From JANNOG01 sp050329415 (GTDB lineage Bacteria > Actinomycetota > Actinomycetes > Actinomycetales > JBBAYJ01): DNA of 30,171 nt. How positions within the stretch are numbered: the stretch's first letter is position 1; every line of letters starts with the position of its first letter. This document shows, piece by piece, positions 1 to 7,714 of the stretch. The translations under genes were made by a program, and so were the position numbers. The notes below the pieces were generated by a model. That model ran no database searches, was not told the DNA's origin, and was given only the letters and a program-made list of their open reading frames with translations. The stretch covers positions 1 through 30,171 of the forward strand of contig JBHJOS010000161.1 of assembly GCA_050329415.1 (NCBI GenBank). The letters are read 5' to 3'.

Positions 1-305
1 TCGGTCTCCTGGCGCTGGCTCTCCCGGACCACGGCGAGGGCGCAGAGCACGTCGATGCCCTTCTCGCGCTTACCGAGCACGATCCGCTGGCCGCTGGCGT
101 CGCTGGCCGGTCGGCCGTCCCCGGGAAGCGCGTCCCCTGGGCCAGTGACCGCGGGGAGGTCGAGATCCTGCACATGCCGCGCGACAGCCTCCTCGGGCCG
201 CACGGCGGCGTAGTAGAGGCGACCGAAGAACGCGTGCAGCCTGCAAGCGTTGAGAGTGTGCGGAGCGACGGCCGCGCCGGCCCTCCGGCATCCCGTGCTG
301 GTCAG
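1..305 (-). pseudogene. NYN-like domain fragment (5'-truncated and cut by window edge)
   Basis: Reading the minus strand from about 305 to the left edge gives an open frame with a family-like core: LHAFFGRLYYAAVRPEEAV, a variable middle, then GQRIVLGKREKGIDVLCAL. The last segment matches the 'KGxDVxLAxD' strand of NYN/LabA-type PIN-like RNase domains, although the usual acidic residue after the LA is not obvious here. An in-frame TAG (306-308) lies just upstream and no start codon with a ribosome binding site follows it. The N-terminal strand carrying the first Asp (DGxN) of NYN proteins is therefore missing from this frame. The ankyrin gene ends only 54 bases upstream, leaving no room for the missing part. 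I infer a decayed fragment, but a different small protein cannot be excluded because the C-terminus is outside the window. Confidence 0.42.
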
Positions 306-362
306 CTACAGGTGCACTGCGCACTCGATGCGGTCCCGCCGCCGGAAGGCGGCGCCGTCGGG

Positions 363-1691
363 TCAGACCTCTTTCGTGGTGGCCCCGGTGGTGGCTTCCG
401 GGGCGACCACCTCGGGGGTGACCTCTCGAAGCAGCGCCTCGGCCTCGGTCTGGAAGGCGTGCACCGCCCAGTCCAGCGGCCGGCCGCCGAACCGTCGGTC
501 CCGGATCGTCGGGCTCGCGCCCGCGGCCAGCAGTGCCTGGATCTGGTCCAGGTCACCGTCCCAGGCAGCAGCGTGCAGCAGGGTGTGCCCGTCATGGAGC
601 TGGTCGACGTCGCCGGAGAGCTGGGCGAGATCGCCGCGGACCTGGCGCCGGGCCCGGGCCGAGCGGCCGTCGCCGAACGGACCGGCGACCAGGGGCTGAT
701 CGAGGGAGAGGCCGTGCCGGGCGAGTAGGTCCAGCCGGTCGTCGAACCCGTGGTCGGCGGCCCAGGCGAGCTGCCGGGCCCAGACCCCCTCGGTTGACTC
801 CAGTGCCGCGCCGAGGCGCCGTCGCCACGGACCTGCGCTGTCGTCGTCCGCGAGCCCGTACGCGAACAACAGTTCCAGGTGGCTGTCGTCGGGAGTGAAC
901 ATCCGGTTGTAGAGCGCCTGCTGGTCGTGCGGGTCCGCGCCGGCCCGCAGCAGCCGCTCGGCGAGGGCTTGCCCGTGTGGATGCGGCGGCTGGCGTCGAA
1001 TTCCCTGCTCGCCGCCGCCGAAGCAGCCGGTCAGGGCGGTGAACGGGGTCGGCAGTCCGAGCCACAGGAAGCCCGAGTTCGGGTCTGCGCCGGCGTCGAG
1101 CAGGGCGTCCGCGGTGGCCAGGACGGCGTGCTCGCTGTCCCGGTCGGTGACCACCCCGGGCGCGGCCAGGACCCGCGAGTAGGTCAAGTGCAGCAGCGGG
1201 GGCCAGTCCTGCGGACCGCCCGTGGCACGGGCCGCCGCCGGGTCCACGGCCAGGTGCGCCGCCACCTCGTCGACGCGGGCAGCGGCCGCGGCGGCCGCGA
1301 TCGGCGGCTGCTCCAGCTCGTCCAGCAGCACACGGGCGGCGGCCCAGCGCGGCGGGGCGTCCCGTTCGTCGTACCGGAGGCAGGCCAACGAGCAGAAGCG
1401 GTCCGCGACGCTCGACCCCTCGTCGGTTGGCGGGTCGCGGCGCAGGTCGGCGACTGCCCGGACGACACGGATCAGGTCCGGCCATCCCGGGAAGCCGTAG
1501 CCGCGGGCCACGCACACCTGGGCATCCGCAAGTCGGAAGACAGCCGGGTCGCCCAACGCGGCGTCGGGGTGCGGATGGTGGCGGCGGACCAGGTCCAGCG
1601 CGGCGGCCGACCCGCCCCGCACTCCGCGTTGCAGGTCTCGGGCCTGACGACGCAGACGGTCCACGGACGGACGATCAGGCAGAACGGCCAT
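363..1691 (-). CDS. Ankyrin-repeat protein
   Basis: 442 residues from an ATG preceded by GGGAAGGAGG about five bases upstream, which decides this start; the same frame stays open further upstream only as antisense to the epimerase remnant. The N-terminus (RLRRQARDLQRG, then FRLADAQVCVARGYGFPGWP) is the helical leader common in actinobacterial ankyrin proteins. Ankyrin repeats are recognisable at LLDAGADPNSG, LLRAGADPHD and, near the C-terminus, DGHTLLHAAAWDGDLDQIQALL followed by LLAAGASP and GRPLDWA. There is no signal peptide or membrane segment, so it is probably a cytoplasmic protein-binding scaffold of unknown partner. It stands alone and shows no link to the injection-system operon. Confidence 0.85.
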   Translation of the reverse strand: MAVLPDRPSVDRLRRQARDLQRGVRGGSAAALDLVRRHHPHPDAALGDPAVFRLADAQVCVARGYGFPGWPDLIRVVRAVADLRRDPPTDEGSSVADRFCSLACLRYDERDAPPRWAAARVLLDELEQPPIAAAAAAARVDEVAAHLAVDPAAARATGGPQDWPPLLHLTYSRVLAAPGVVTDRDSEHAVLATADALLDAGADPNSGFLWLGLPTPFTALTGCFGGGEQGIRRQPPHPHGQALAERLLRAGADPHDQQALYNRMFTPDDSHLELLFAYGLADDDSAGPWRRRLGAALESTEGVWARQLAWAADHGFDDRLDLLARHGLSLDQPLVAGPFGDGRSARARRQVRGDLAQLSGDVDQLHDGHTLLHAAAWDGDLDQIQALLAAGASPTIRDRRFGGRPLDWAVHAFQTEAEALLREVTPEVVAPEATTGATTKEV

Positions 1692-1964
1692 GGCGGCCTC
1701 CTTCCCAAACCCGAGCCGCGAGACGGATCTCCAGGACGGTCCGGCCGCCGAGTCGGGGCGGTGGCTCCCCTGGGTGAGGATGCCGGGCAGCACCCTGCTC
1801 CCGACGGTGATGCGGCCGCTGTGCTCGATGCCGCCCTCCCCATTATCAACCGCGACAGCGAGGTCTTGCCCGACCCGGTGTGCGGCAATCACGCCGACAC
1901 TCCTCCGGGAGCCCCTGGGAGCCGGAAGGAGGACTGCGGGCGAGGGCTGGCCGCCGGCCAGGCC

Positions 1965-1970
1965 TACTGT
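1965..1970 (+). promoter_or_regulatory. Candidate -10 box (TACTGT) for leaderless epimerase mRNA
   Basis: TACTGT fits the actinobacterial TANNNT -10 pattern and lies six bases before the GTG at 1977, the spacing expected when transcription begins at the start codon. No Shine-Dalgarno sequence sits at the normal distance from this GTG, and no convincing -35 was seen. The rest of the 285-base gap between the ankyrin gene and this start (1692-1976) shows nothing else I recognise. Confidence 0.22.
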
Positions 1971-1976
1971 GGATCT

Positions 1977-2480
1977 GTGAGGATCGTGGTCCCCGGGGGG
2001 ACGGGCCAGGTCGGAGGGTTTCTTCGACGGGCGCTGGTGGCGATCGGCGTGCAGGTGACGGTGCTGAGCCGGCGGCCGGAGCAGCTCGAGGCAGGCGTTC
2101 GGCACGTGGTCTGGGACGGGCGGACCCTCGGTCCGTGGGCGGCGGAACTCAACGGCGCGGACGCGGTGATCAACCTGGCCGGGAGGACGGTGAGCTGCCG
2201 GTACACCGACACGAACCTGCGGCAGATGATGGACTCCCGGGTGGACTCGACCCGGGTGGTGGGTCAGGCGATCGCCCGGGCCGAGCAGGCGCCGAAGGTC
2301 TGGCTGCAGATGAGCACCGCGACGATCTACGCCGATGCCCGGAGCCGGGGCGACGGCCTGCCGCACGACGAGGCGACCGGTGTGATCGGCGGGGAGGAAC
2401 CCGACGTCCCGCTGTACTGGGAGTACAGCGTGCGGATCGCCCGCCGTTGGGAGCAGGCCCAGACGGACGCCGACACCCCC
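1977..2480 (+). pseudogene. Truncated TIGR01777-type NAD(P)-dependent epimerase
   Basis: The GTG at 1977 opens a Rossmann fold, MRIVVPGGTGQVGGFLRRAL, with the nucleotide-binding GGTGQVG at residues 7-13. It continues with family-typical segments: ADAVINLAGR, a long helix with RVDSTRVVGQAI, then WLQMSTATIYAD and YWEYSVRIARRWEQAQ. Family members are about 300 residues and continue after 'ADTP' with a substrate-binding half. Here that half is absent: after residue ~168 (near 2480) the frame becomes Arg/Pro-rich nonsense running to 3080, while a different gene's C-terminus appears in other frames. I infer a deletion or recombination that removed the C-terminal half. A residual Rossmann protein could still be made, but is unlikely to be a working enzyme. 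Confidence 0.7.
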
Positions 2481-2494
2481 CGTCCTGGCCGGCC

Positions 2495-2865
2495 TGGCGT
2501 GGCCGCGCCGTGGAACCGCTCGTCCGCGACGCGGTCGCGCGACTGGCTCCCCACGCCGGCTGGCCGATGTCGCTGTCGTCGGCGGGTGGTGGAACCGGGC
2601 CAACAACCCCGAGGTCGACCTCGTCGGCGCCGACAGCGGCCCGCCCGCGCGCACGGTCAGGCTCGTCGCCTCCGTGAAGTGGCACGAGAACGCGGTGTTC
2701 GATGCTCGGGACCGCTACGACCTGGAGCGGGACGCCGCAGCCGTGCCGGGCACGGAGCCCGCGACGGCGCTGGTCGCCGTGTCACGGACCGGAACGGCGA
2801 CCGATCTCGACCTCGCGACCGCCTGGGGGCCGGACGAAATCGTCGAAGCCTTCCGCAAGACGTAG
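2495..2865 (+). pseudogene. C-terminal remnant of a DUF234-type AAA ATPase, frameshifted
   Basis: Two frames together reconstruct the end of an archaeal-type ATPase with a DUF234 C-terminal domain. From 2495 one frame reads WRGRAVEPLVRDAVARLAP. At about 2560 the match moves to another frame with LADVAVVGGWWNRANNPEVD and LVGAD, then SVKWHENAVFD, VPGTEPATALVAVSR and a stop at 2863-2865. These are the nuclease-like strands typical of DUF234. The ATPase core with Walker motifs is missing and the upstream DNA is the broken epimerase. A short open frame from the ATG at 2674 covers only the last 63 residues. I read this as a dead gene fragment joined to another dead fragment. Confidence 0.68.
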
Positions 2866-2891
2866 CTCGGCATCCCGAGTCGTTCGGACGA
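2866..2891 (+). terminator. Tandem small hairpins in a convergent gap
   Basis: Immediately after the stop at 2863-2865 come two adjacent perfect inverted repeats: CTCGG-CATC-CCGAG (2866-2879) and TCGT-TCGG-ACGA (2880-2891). They lie between a plus-strand remnant and the 3' end of a minus-strand acetyltransferase gene, where a bidirectional stop would be useful. There is no T tract on either strand, so this would be an atypical terminator; the stems are short and could be chance in GC-rich DNA. Confidence 0.28.
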
Positions 2892-2923
2892 GTTCGACGG
2901 CGTCCGCCAAGCGCGGTGACCGG

Positions 2924-3382
2924 TCAGCGACCGCAGCGGTCCGGGCGCGCCCAGGGCCAGTCGGTGGCGAGCCAGCGCGCGACGGCGTCGGCGAGCGGGG
3001 CGTCGAGGTTCGACCTGTCGGCGCGCACCCAGGACTGCACCCTGACGCCGGACTCCGAGGAGTCCGGGGGGTACAGGTAGACGCACCCGATGACGTCGCC
3101 GTCACCTGGGTCGAGGACGGTGAAGGTGAAACCCACGCCCCGCGCGAAGTCGTCGGCGTGGCGGCGGAGGTCGGCGAGATTCTCCTCCAGCGTCATGCCG
3201 TCGCGCGGCGGCCAGTCCCCGTCGGGGTAGCCGGGAGTGGCGCGGATGTGGTCGATGCTCGACGTCCAGGCGGCGTGATCTGCCTCGTTGTGCTGCGGCC
3301 CCAGCGGTTCGAGGCGGAACCGGTCGGTGACCAGCGAGGTCGGCGGAACGAAGCCCACCGGCACGAACCCGTCGGAGGTCAC
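2924..3382 (-). CDS. GNAT-family N-acetyltransferase-like protein
   Basis: 152 residues from a GTG at 3382, nine bases after the stop of the upstream acetyltransferase gene on the same strand, so the two are probably co-transcribed. The sequence shows an N-terminal substrate region (RFRLEPLGPQHNEADHAAW), central strands with FTVLDPGDGDVIGCVYLYP, and a C-terminal SWVRADRSNLDAPLADAV followed by WLATDWPW. This is the pattern of the short acyl-CoA acetyltransferases often annotated simply as GNAT family. The classical acetyl-CoA loop (Q/R-x-x-G-x-G/A) is not evident, so activity and substrate are uncertain. The two neighbours give no pathway. Confidence 0.78.
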   Translation of the reverse strand: MTSDGFVPVGFVPPTSLVTDRFRLEPLGPQHNEADHAAWTSSIDHIRATPGYPDGDWPPRDGMTLEENLADLRRHADDFARGVGFTFTVLDPGDGDVIGCVYLYPPDSSESGVRVQSWVRADRSNLDAPLADAVARWLATDWPWARPDRCGR

Positions 3383-3391
3383 GGCAGGACG

Positions 3392-3952
3392 TTACGCCCA
3401 CTCGCGGGCGAGGATCGCGTAGTCGATCTCGCTGGTCAGCTCGCCCTTGACCCACTCGTTCTCCACCAGGTGCGCCTCCCGGCGCAGGCCCAGGCGCTCC
3501 AGCAGGGCACACGACCGGCCGTTGCGCTCGTCGACGCGCGCAACCAACCGTCGCGCGCCCAGGTCCCCGAAGGCGAGGTCCAGCAGAGCGCTCACCGCCT
3601 CGGTCGCATAGCCGTGCCCTCCATGATGGCGGGAGAACATGTAGCCGACCTCGAGCGTCTGGTGCTCGACCGAGCGCAGCGCGAGCAGCAGGTCACCGAT
3701 CACCTCCCCGCCCGGGCGAAGCGCCACGGCCAGCTCGAACAGGTCATCATCCTCGGCCAGGCGGGTGCTGCGGGACTTCCGGCCGAGAACCTCGGCGGTA
3801 CCCGCCCGATCCCGGGGCGGGAAGGGGACGTAGCGCACGACATCGGGATCCGAGTGCATCGCGAACAGCGGATCGAGGTCGTCGGCGCAGAAGTGACGCA
3901 GTTCGAGCCGGGCGGTGCGCACCGGCGCCGACAGGACGAAGGGCAACCGCAC
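3392..3952 (-). CDS. RimJ/RimL-type GNAT acetyltransferase
   Basis: 186 residues if started at the GTG at 3952, chosen because GGGAGG lies eight bases upstream and because the longer reading to 4015 would overlap the preceding gene. The protein begins RLPFVLSAPVRTARLELRH, the standard start of RimJ/RimL acetyltransferases (TxRLxLR). It has the acceptor segment HSDPDVVRYV and VIGDLLLALRS. The acetyl-CoA-binding helix region follows in GYMFSRHHGGHGYATEAV with the RxxGxG-like loop written HHGGHGYA, and then the C-terminal DERNGRSCALLERLG. Expected role: transfer of an acetyl group from acetyl-CoA to an amine, possibly a protein N-terminus. The true substrate is unknown. Middle gene of a three-gene minus-strand group. 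Confidence 0.87.
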   Translation of the reverse strand: MRLPFVLSAPVRTARLELRHFCADDLDPLFAMHSDPDVVRYVPFPPRDRAGTAEVLGRKSRSTRLAEDDDLFELAVALRPGGEVIGDLLLALRSVEHQTLEVGYMFSRHHGGHGYATEAVSALLDLAFGDLGARRLVARVDERNGRSCALLERLGLRREAHLVENEWVKGELTSEIDYAILAREWA

Positions 3953-3978
3953 GACCCGATCCTCCCGGACGCCGGCTG

Positions 3979-4332
3979 TCAGACCGGGACGAAGGTGGCC
4001 GCGAGCACGCGCCAACGGTCGTCCTGGCGCACCCAGAGGCGGGGGTAGCGCAGTCGCCCGGACACCTCGACGCCTTCCTGCACGGCGTCGACGGCCGCCA
4101 CGATCCGGGTCACGCCCGTCTGCCCGTCGTCCTGGACGTCGAGAGACTCCTCGGTCAGCCTCGTGATGCGGAGAGCTCCCGAGCGATAGCTGCCCAGGTC
4201 GTCCTCCTTCGTGAAGACCACGCCGTCCGGCCCGACGCCCACGACCCGCTCGTGCAGCAGAGCATCGAGGGTCTCGACGTTCGCGGCGAGCTGAGCAGCC
4301 TGGAGCCGTCGTTCCGCATCAGCGAGATCCAC
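3979..4332 (-). CDS. DUF4440 / SnoaL-like (NTF2-fold) protein
   Basis: 117 residues from a GTG at 4332. The sequence MDLADAERRLQAAQLAAN, then LDALLHERVVGVGPDG, TKEDDLGSYRSG, and the C-terminal RLWVRQDDRWRVLAATF follows the DUF4440/NTF2-like pattern: one long helix, then a curved sheet forming a cone-shaped pocket. Members range from small hydrolases or isomerases to non-enzymatic binding proteins, so no reaction is assigned. It is the first gene of a minus-strand group, with 26 bases to the RimJ-like acetyltransferase start. Confidence 0.82.
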   Translation of the reverse strand: MDLADAERRLQAAQLAANVETLDALLHERVVGVGPDGVVFTKEDDLGSYRSGALRITRLTEESLDVQDDGQTGVTRIVAAVDAVQEGVEVSGRLRYPRLWVRQDDRWRVLAATFVPV

Positions 4333-4419
4333 ACCCCACCATGGGGCGCCCCGGATGGGTTCGACAAGCGCATCCGCTGACGGCGGATCATCCGGCCCCG
4401 GCCCGTGAGTGAGGCGACA

Positions 4420-4749
4420 TCAGCGGATCTGCTTGATCGCGTCGCTGTCACCCCACGCCGTGTCGGCAGTCCAGATCGCACTCCCGGATCTCTCCCCGAG
4501 GGCCAGGCACAGCCGGTCGGCCAGCGACAGGCCGTCCCCGGCGCGCCACAACTCGGCCGCGCGTTCGGCATCCTCCCGCGACACGTCCCGCACGTGCAGG
4601 CCCCAGCTGAGCAGGAGCGACCTGTCGAGGGCCCAGTCGCGCCCACGTGCGCGGATCTTCTGCGCCACCTCCGACCAGGTGACCGCCCCGCACGCCGCTC
4701 CCGCCGCCAGCACGCGCTCGACGACGTCCGCACCCTGCTCGCCCTGAGC
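4420..4749 (-). pseudogene. N-terminally truncated PIN-domain (VapC-type) toxin
   Basis: The frame ADVVERVLAAGAACGAVTW, then WSEVAQKIRARGRDW, SLADRLCLALGE and IWTADTAWG is the body of a VapC-like PIN ribonuclease. It retains the second to fourth acidic positions (E of WSEV, D of LADR, D of TAD). The start of the domain, which carries the first catalytic Asp (usually in VVDASA), is missing. In its place, in the same reading frame, is the stop codon of the glycosyltransferase gene (TGA, 4752-4750). A GTG at 4713 could start a 97-residue piece without that Asp. No antitoxin gene is adjacent. I infer an inactive remnant cut by the event that placed the glycosyltransferase/eCIS block here. Confidence 0.72.
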
Positions 4750-5541
4750 TCAGCAGTGCGCGACCGCCAGCCGACTCCTCAGCGCCCTGAGGTGATCGTC
4801 GGTGTCGCCCCAGTCCCGCGCCCCCACGTGCCGACGCACCTCCGCCAGGTCCAGCGGCCAGGAGCGCCGGTGGACGGGGTTGCTCAGGTTGTGCCGATGG
4901 CACAGCCACATCGAGAGGGGCTCGGCGAGCACAGTCGGCGCACCGGCGCGCGACAGCTGCTGCACCCACGGGGTGTCCGCGGCCCGCACCCGGGACTCGT
5001 CGAAGCGGAGGGCGCGGGCCACGCCGGTGCGGGCGCCGAGCCCGTTGAAAACCACCCCGCGGGACGACGCGTGGGGGGAGGCCCGGTGCCGGGCGGGGTC
5101 CAGGAACCAGCTGTGGCGTGAGCCGGCGACCTCGGCCCCCGCCGCGAGGGCGCCGGCGAGCAGCGACAACCGGCGCGGATGGTGCCAGTCGTCGTCGTCG
5201 AACCAGGCGACGACGTCGCCGGTGGCCATCGCGAGGGCGAGGTTCCGCTTCGCGGCCACCGACGTCCCGGCGGCGGTCCGGACCAGCCTCGTCACGATGC
5301 CGTCGACCGTGGATTCCGCCTCGGGGTCGGCCTCGGGCGCGCGAGAGGGGAACGTGTTCAGCGGAGCAGCGCCGTCCACCACGACGAGCTCTCGATTTGG
5401 ATGATCTTGTTTGTGGATGTTCCAGAGCAACCACGGCAGGAACGCCGCACGGTTCTCGGTCACGCACAGGCAGCTCACCCGCAGGTCACCAGGATTAGTG
5501 AACATCTCCGCCGAATTGCCTATATGCGCCTTATCAGACAT
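4750..5541 (-). CDS. Family-2 (GT-A) glycosyltransferase divergent from the eCIS operon
   Basis: 263 residues from the ATG at 5541. A longer reading to 5640 would overlap the sheath start and lacks family similarity before residue ~20, so it was not used; an internal ATG at residue 13 is another possibility. The GT-A fold is visible: nucleotide-binding start RVSCLCVTENRAAFLPWLL, then QDHPNRELVVVDG, the helix SVAAKRNLALAMATGD, and the metal/NDP-sugar motif AWFDDDDWHHP (D115-D118). The expected role is transfer of a sugar from an NDP-sugar in the cytoplasm; there is no membrane segment. It resembles the second glycosyltransferase domain at the far end of the operon (both contain QDHPNR and DDDDW). 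It is transcribed away from the sheath gene across an 81-base gap. Confidence 0.83.
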   Translation of the reverse strand: MSDKAHIGNSAEMFTNPGDLRVSCLCVTENRAAFLPWLLWNIHKQDHPNRELVVVDGAAPLNTFPSRAPEADPEAESTVDGIVTRLVRTAAGTSVAAKRNLALAMATGDVVAWFDDDDWHHPRRLSLLAGALAAGAEVAGSRHSWFLDPARHRASPHASSRGVVFNGLGARTGVARALRFDESRVRAADTPWVQQLSRAGAPTVLAEPLSMWLCHRHNLSNPVHRRSWPLDLAEVRRHVGARDWGDTDDHLRALRSRLAVAHC

Positions 5542-5610
5542 ATCGGACGGTAGACCGTTGCGCACTGACCAGCACGAATCAACCCCTTCCTTTCCTGCCC
5601 GGACATCACC

Positions 5611-5616
5611 TAGGGT
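5611..5616 (+). promoter_or_regulatory. Candidate -10 box (TAGGGT) for the eCIS operon
   Basis: TAGGGT lies six bases before the sheath ATG at 5623, and the sheath gene has no clear Shine-Dalgarno sequence. Both facts fit an actinobacterial leaderless transcript starting at or next to the ATG. No good -35 was found at the expected distance. On the opposite strand TACCGT (5552-5547) sits five bases before the glycosyltransferase ATG, giving the same arrangement in the other direction. The whole 81-base divergent gap (5542-5622) is noticeably less GC-rich than the genes around it, as expected for a promoter region. Confidence 0.33.
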
Positions 5617-5622
5617 GCCCGC

Positions 5623-7194
5623 ATGGTGACGCTGCTCCATCCGGGCGTGTACGTATCCGAGGTTGCGTCGTCTCTGCGCCCCATCGAGGGGGCGGCGACC
5701 AGCACCGCGATCTTTGCCGGCGAGACGGAGCGCGGACCGCTCGGCGCCACGAAAATCACCAGCCGATCCGACTACGAACGCCTGTTCGGCGGATACTACA
5801 GAGTCCGTGACACCGCAAGCCCTCAGCCGGCACCCACCCGGGTCCTCATGGCCTACGCGATGGACGCCTTCTTCGGCAACGGCGGGAGGACGGCATACGT
5901 CGTGCGGGCGATCGACAACGCCGGCACCGCCGTCCCGTCCTCCGACGGCCCACTCGAAGCGAACTCGCCGGGAGTCTGGGGGGACGGGATCGCGGTGGCG
6001 GTCCTGCCCGCCACGGGCGGCGACACGGCCCGGTTCCGGATCGCCGTGGTCTACGACTCGCCGGACGTCGGCTCACCGCGGCGCCTGGTGGAGACCTGGG
6101 ACCGGTTGTCGACCGACCCACAGGACGAGAACTACGTCGTCGATGTGCTCCGGCGCAGCCTGTACATCCGGTGGCGCCAGGCGAGCCCGATCGTCGCTCC
6201 GGCGCCGACGGCGCTCGGGCCCACGCCGACCGAGAGCGACATCGTGTCCGGGGCGGTGCCGCTGACAGGCGGCGTCGGCGGTGGCGGCGACCTGTCGGCG
6301 GCGGGCTACGCCGACGTGCTGGCCGAGGCCCTGGAGGGGGTGGACGACGCCTCGCTGCTGGTCGCAGGCTGCGACGCACTGCTGACCGACGCGCCGGACT
6401 ACACGGACTACGTCGGGCAGTTCGTCTCCTACGTCGAGAACCGCCCACGCCTGGACCTGTTCTTCGTCGGTGACCTGCCGCGGCAGCGGACGGCCGCCAC
6501 GCCCACTCTGGCGACGCAGGCGACGACCGCGGCTTTCGACGAGCTCCCGGTCAGCAACTTCGCGGCCATGTACTGGCCGCACGTCGTCGTCGGCGACGTG
6601 GCGGGCGTCGGCCGCAGCCCCTCGATCGTCCTGCCGCCGGCCGCCTTCGTGGCGGGCCTGTACGCACGCACCGACGCCCGCCGCGGGGTGTGGAAGGCGC
6701 CCGCCGGGACCGAGACGACGCTCGGCGGCACGATCGGCCTCGAGCACGCGCTCACGGACCTGCACAGCGACGACCTCAACCCGGCCGGCGTCAACGCCCT
6801 GCGCACGATGCCGGGCGCGGGGCGGGTGGTGTGGGGCTCACGGACGATGCAGCCCGCGGGCGAGTGGCGCTACGTCCCCGTGCGGCGCACCGCGATCTTC
6901 CTGCGGACCAGCATCTACAACGGCATCCAGTGGGCTGTCTTCGAGCCCAACGACGAGCCGCTGTGGGCGAGCCTGCGGGTGTCGATCGGCGCCTTCATGG
7001 AGACCCAGTTCCGCCGCGGCGCCTTCGCGGGCCGCACCAGCGGGGAGGCGTTCCTCGTCAAAGTGGACTCCGACACGACCACGCCGGCGGACCAGGCCGC
7101 CGGCGTCGTGAACATCCTCGTCGGGTTCGCGCCGCTGCGGCCGGCGGAATTCGTCGTCGTCCAGCTGAGCCAGCGAACCCAGGCCCCGGCCTGA
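5623..7194 (+). CDS. Contractile tail sheath protein (Pvc2/Afp2/T4 gp18-like)
   Basis: 523 residues. It opens with HPGVYVSEVASSLRPIEGA, the diagnostic N-terminus of phage and eCIS sheath proteins, which makes the handshake strands between subunits. An early segment GETERGPLGATKITSRSDY follows (known in the family as the 'RGP.g.P..i.S..dy..lFG' region). The C-terminal sheath domain has RVVWGSRTM, EWRYVPVRRTAIFL, WAVFEPNDEPLWASL and VNILVGFAPLRPAEF. Subunits wrap the inner tube and contract to drive it through a target envelope. It is the first gene of the operon, with the tube gene 12 bases downstream. Only one sheath paralogue is present. Confidence 0.95.
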   Translation: MVTLLHPGVYVSEVASSLRPIEGAATSTAIFAGETERGPLGATKITSRSDYERLFGGYYRVRDTASPQPAPTRVLMAYAMDAFFGNGGRTAYVVRAIDNAGTAVPSSDGPLEANSPGVWGDGIAVAVLPATGGDTARFRIAVVYDSPDVGSPRRLVETWDRLSTDPQDENYVVDVLRRSLYIRWRQASPIVAPAPTALGPTPTESDIVSGAVPLTGGVGGGGDLSAAGYADVLAEALEGVDDASLLVAGCDALLTDAPDYTDYVGQFVSYVENRPRLDLFFVGDLPRQRTAATPTLATQATTAAFDELPVSNFAAMYWPHVVVGDVAGVGRSPSIVLPPAAFVAGLYARTDARRGVWKAPAGTETTLGGTIGLEHALTDLHSDDLNPAGVNALRTMPGAGRVVWGSRTMQPAGEWRYVPVRRTAIFLRTSIYNGIQWAVFEPNDEPLWASLRVSIGAFMETQFRRGAFAGRTSGEAFLVKVDSDTTTPADQAAGVVNILVGFAPLRPAEFVVVQLSQRTQAPA

Positions 7195-7206
7195 GAGGCG
7201 GGAAAG

Positions 7207-7710
7207 ATGAGCGCCCAGTTCACGGTCAACACGCACCGACTCGACCCGTACAAGAACTTCAAGTTCCGGGTCAAATGGGACAATCAGTACGTGGCGGGCC
7301 TGTCGAAGATGTCGGCGGTCAAGCGCAGCACCGAAGCCATCGAGTGGCGCGAGGCGGGCGGGCCCTCCATCATCCGCAAGCTCCCGGGACGGACCAAGTT
7401 CGAGCCCATCTCCCTGGAGTCCGGTCTGACCCACGACGACCAGTTCCTCGCCTGGGCCGACCTCGTGAGCAATCCCGAGGGTGACGCGGCGATGTCCCTG
7501 CTGAACTATCGCAAGGAGATCACGGTCGAGGTCCTCAACCTCCAGGCCACGGCCGTCATGGCGTTCACCCTGCACCGGGCGTGGGTCTCGGAGTTCCAGG
7601 CGCTGCCGGAGATGGACGCCAACGCCAACGCGGTCGCCATCCAGATGGTGAAGTTCGAGTACGAGGGCTTCACCCTGTCGCGGGACACGACCGAGCCGAC
7701 GGAGACCTGA
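7207..7710 (+). CDS. Inner tube protein (gp19/Pvc1-like)
   Basis: 167 residues, preceded by GGGAAAG a few bases before the ATG. DPYKNFKFRVKWDNQYVAG, then SAVKRSTEAIEWREAG, KLPGRTKFEPISLESGLTHD and the C-terminal FEYEGFTLSRD are the hallmarks of T4 gp19-type tube subunits, which stack as hexameric rings inside the sheath. The position straight after the sheath gene is standard. Most characterised eCIS carry two or three tube paralogues; only this one is visible here, so the baseplate-proximal rings may be made by the CIS-tube protein at 13329 or by a gene outside the window. Confidence 0.95.
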   Translation: MSAQFTVNTHRLDPYKNFKFRVKWDNQYVAGLSKMSAVKRSTEAIEWREAGGPSIIRKLPGRTKFEPISLESGLTHDDQFLAWADLVSNPEGDAAMSLLNYRKEITVEVLNLQATAVMAFTLHRAWVSEFQALPEMDANANAVAIQMVKFEYEGFTLSRDTTEPTET

Positions 7711-7714
7711 CCCC

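Noticed and set aside
70..324. 84-residue minus-strand open frame at the left edge
   Set aside because: Arg-rich nonsense; another minus-strand frame over the same bases gives NYN-like sequence.
2702..4048. 448-residue plus-strand open frame
   Set aside because: Antisense to the two GNAT genes, which match their family on the minus strand.
5542..5640. N-terminal extension of the left glycosyltransferase to 5640
   Set aside because: It would overlap the sheath start and removes the divergent promoter gap; the extra residues show no family similarity.
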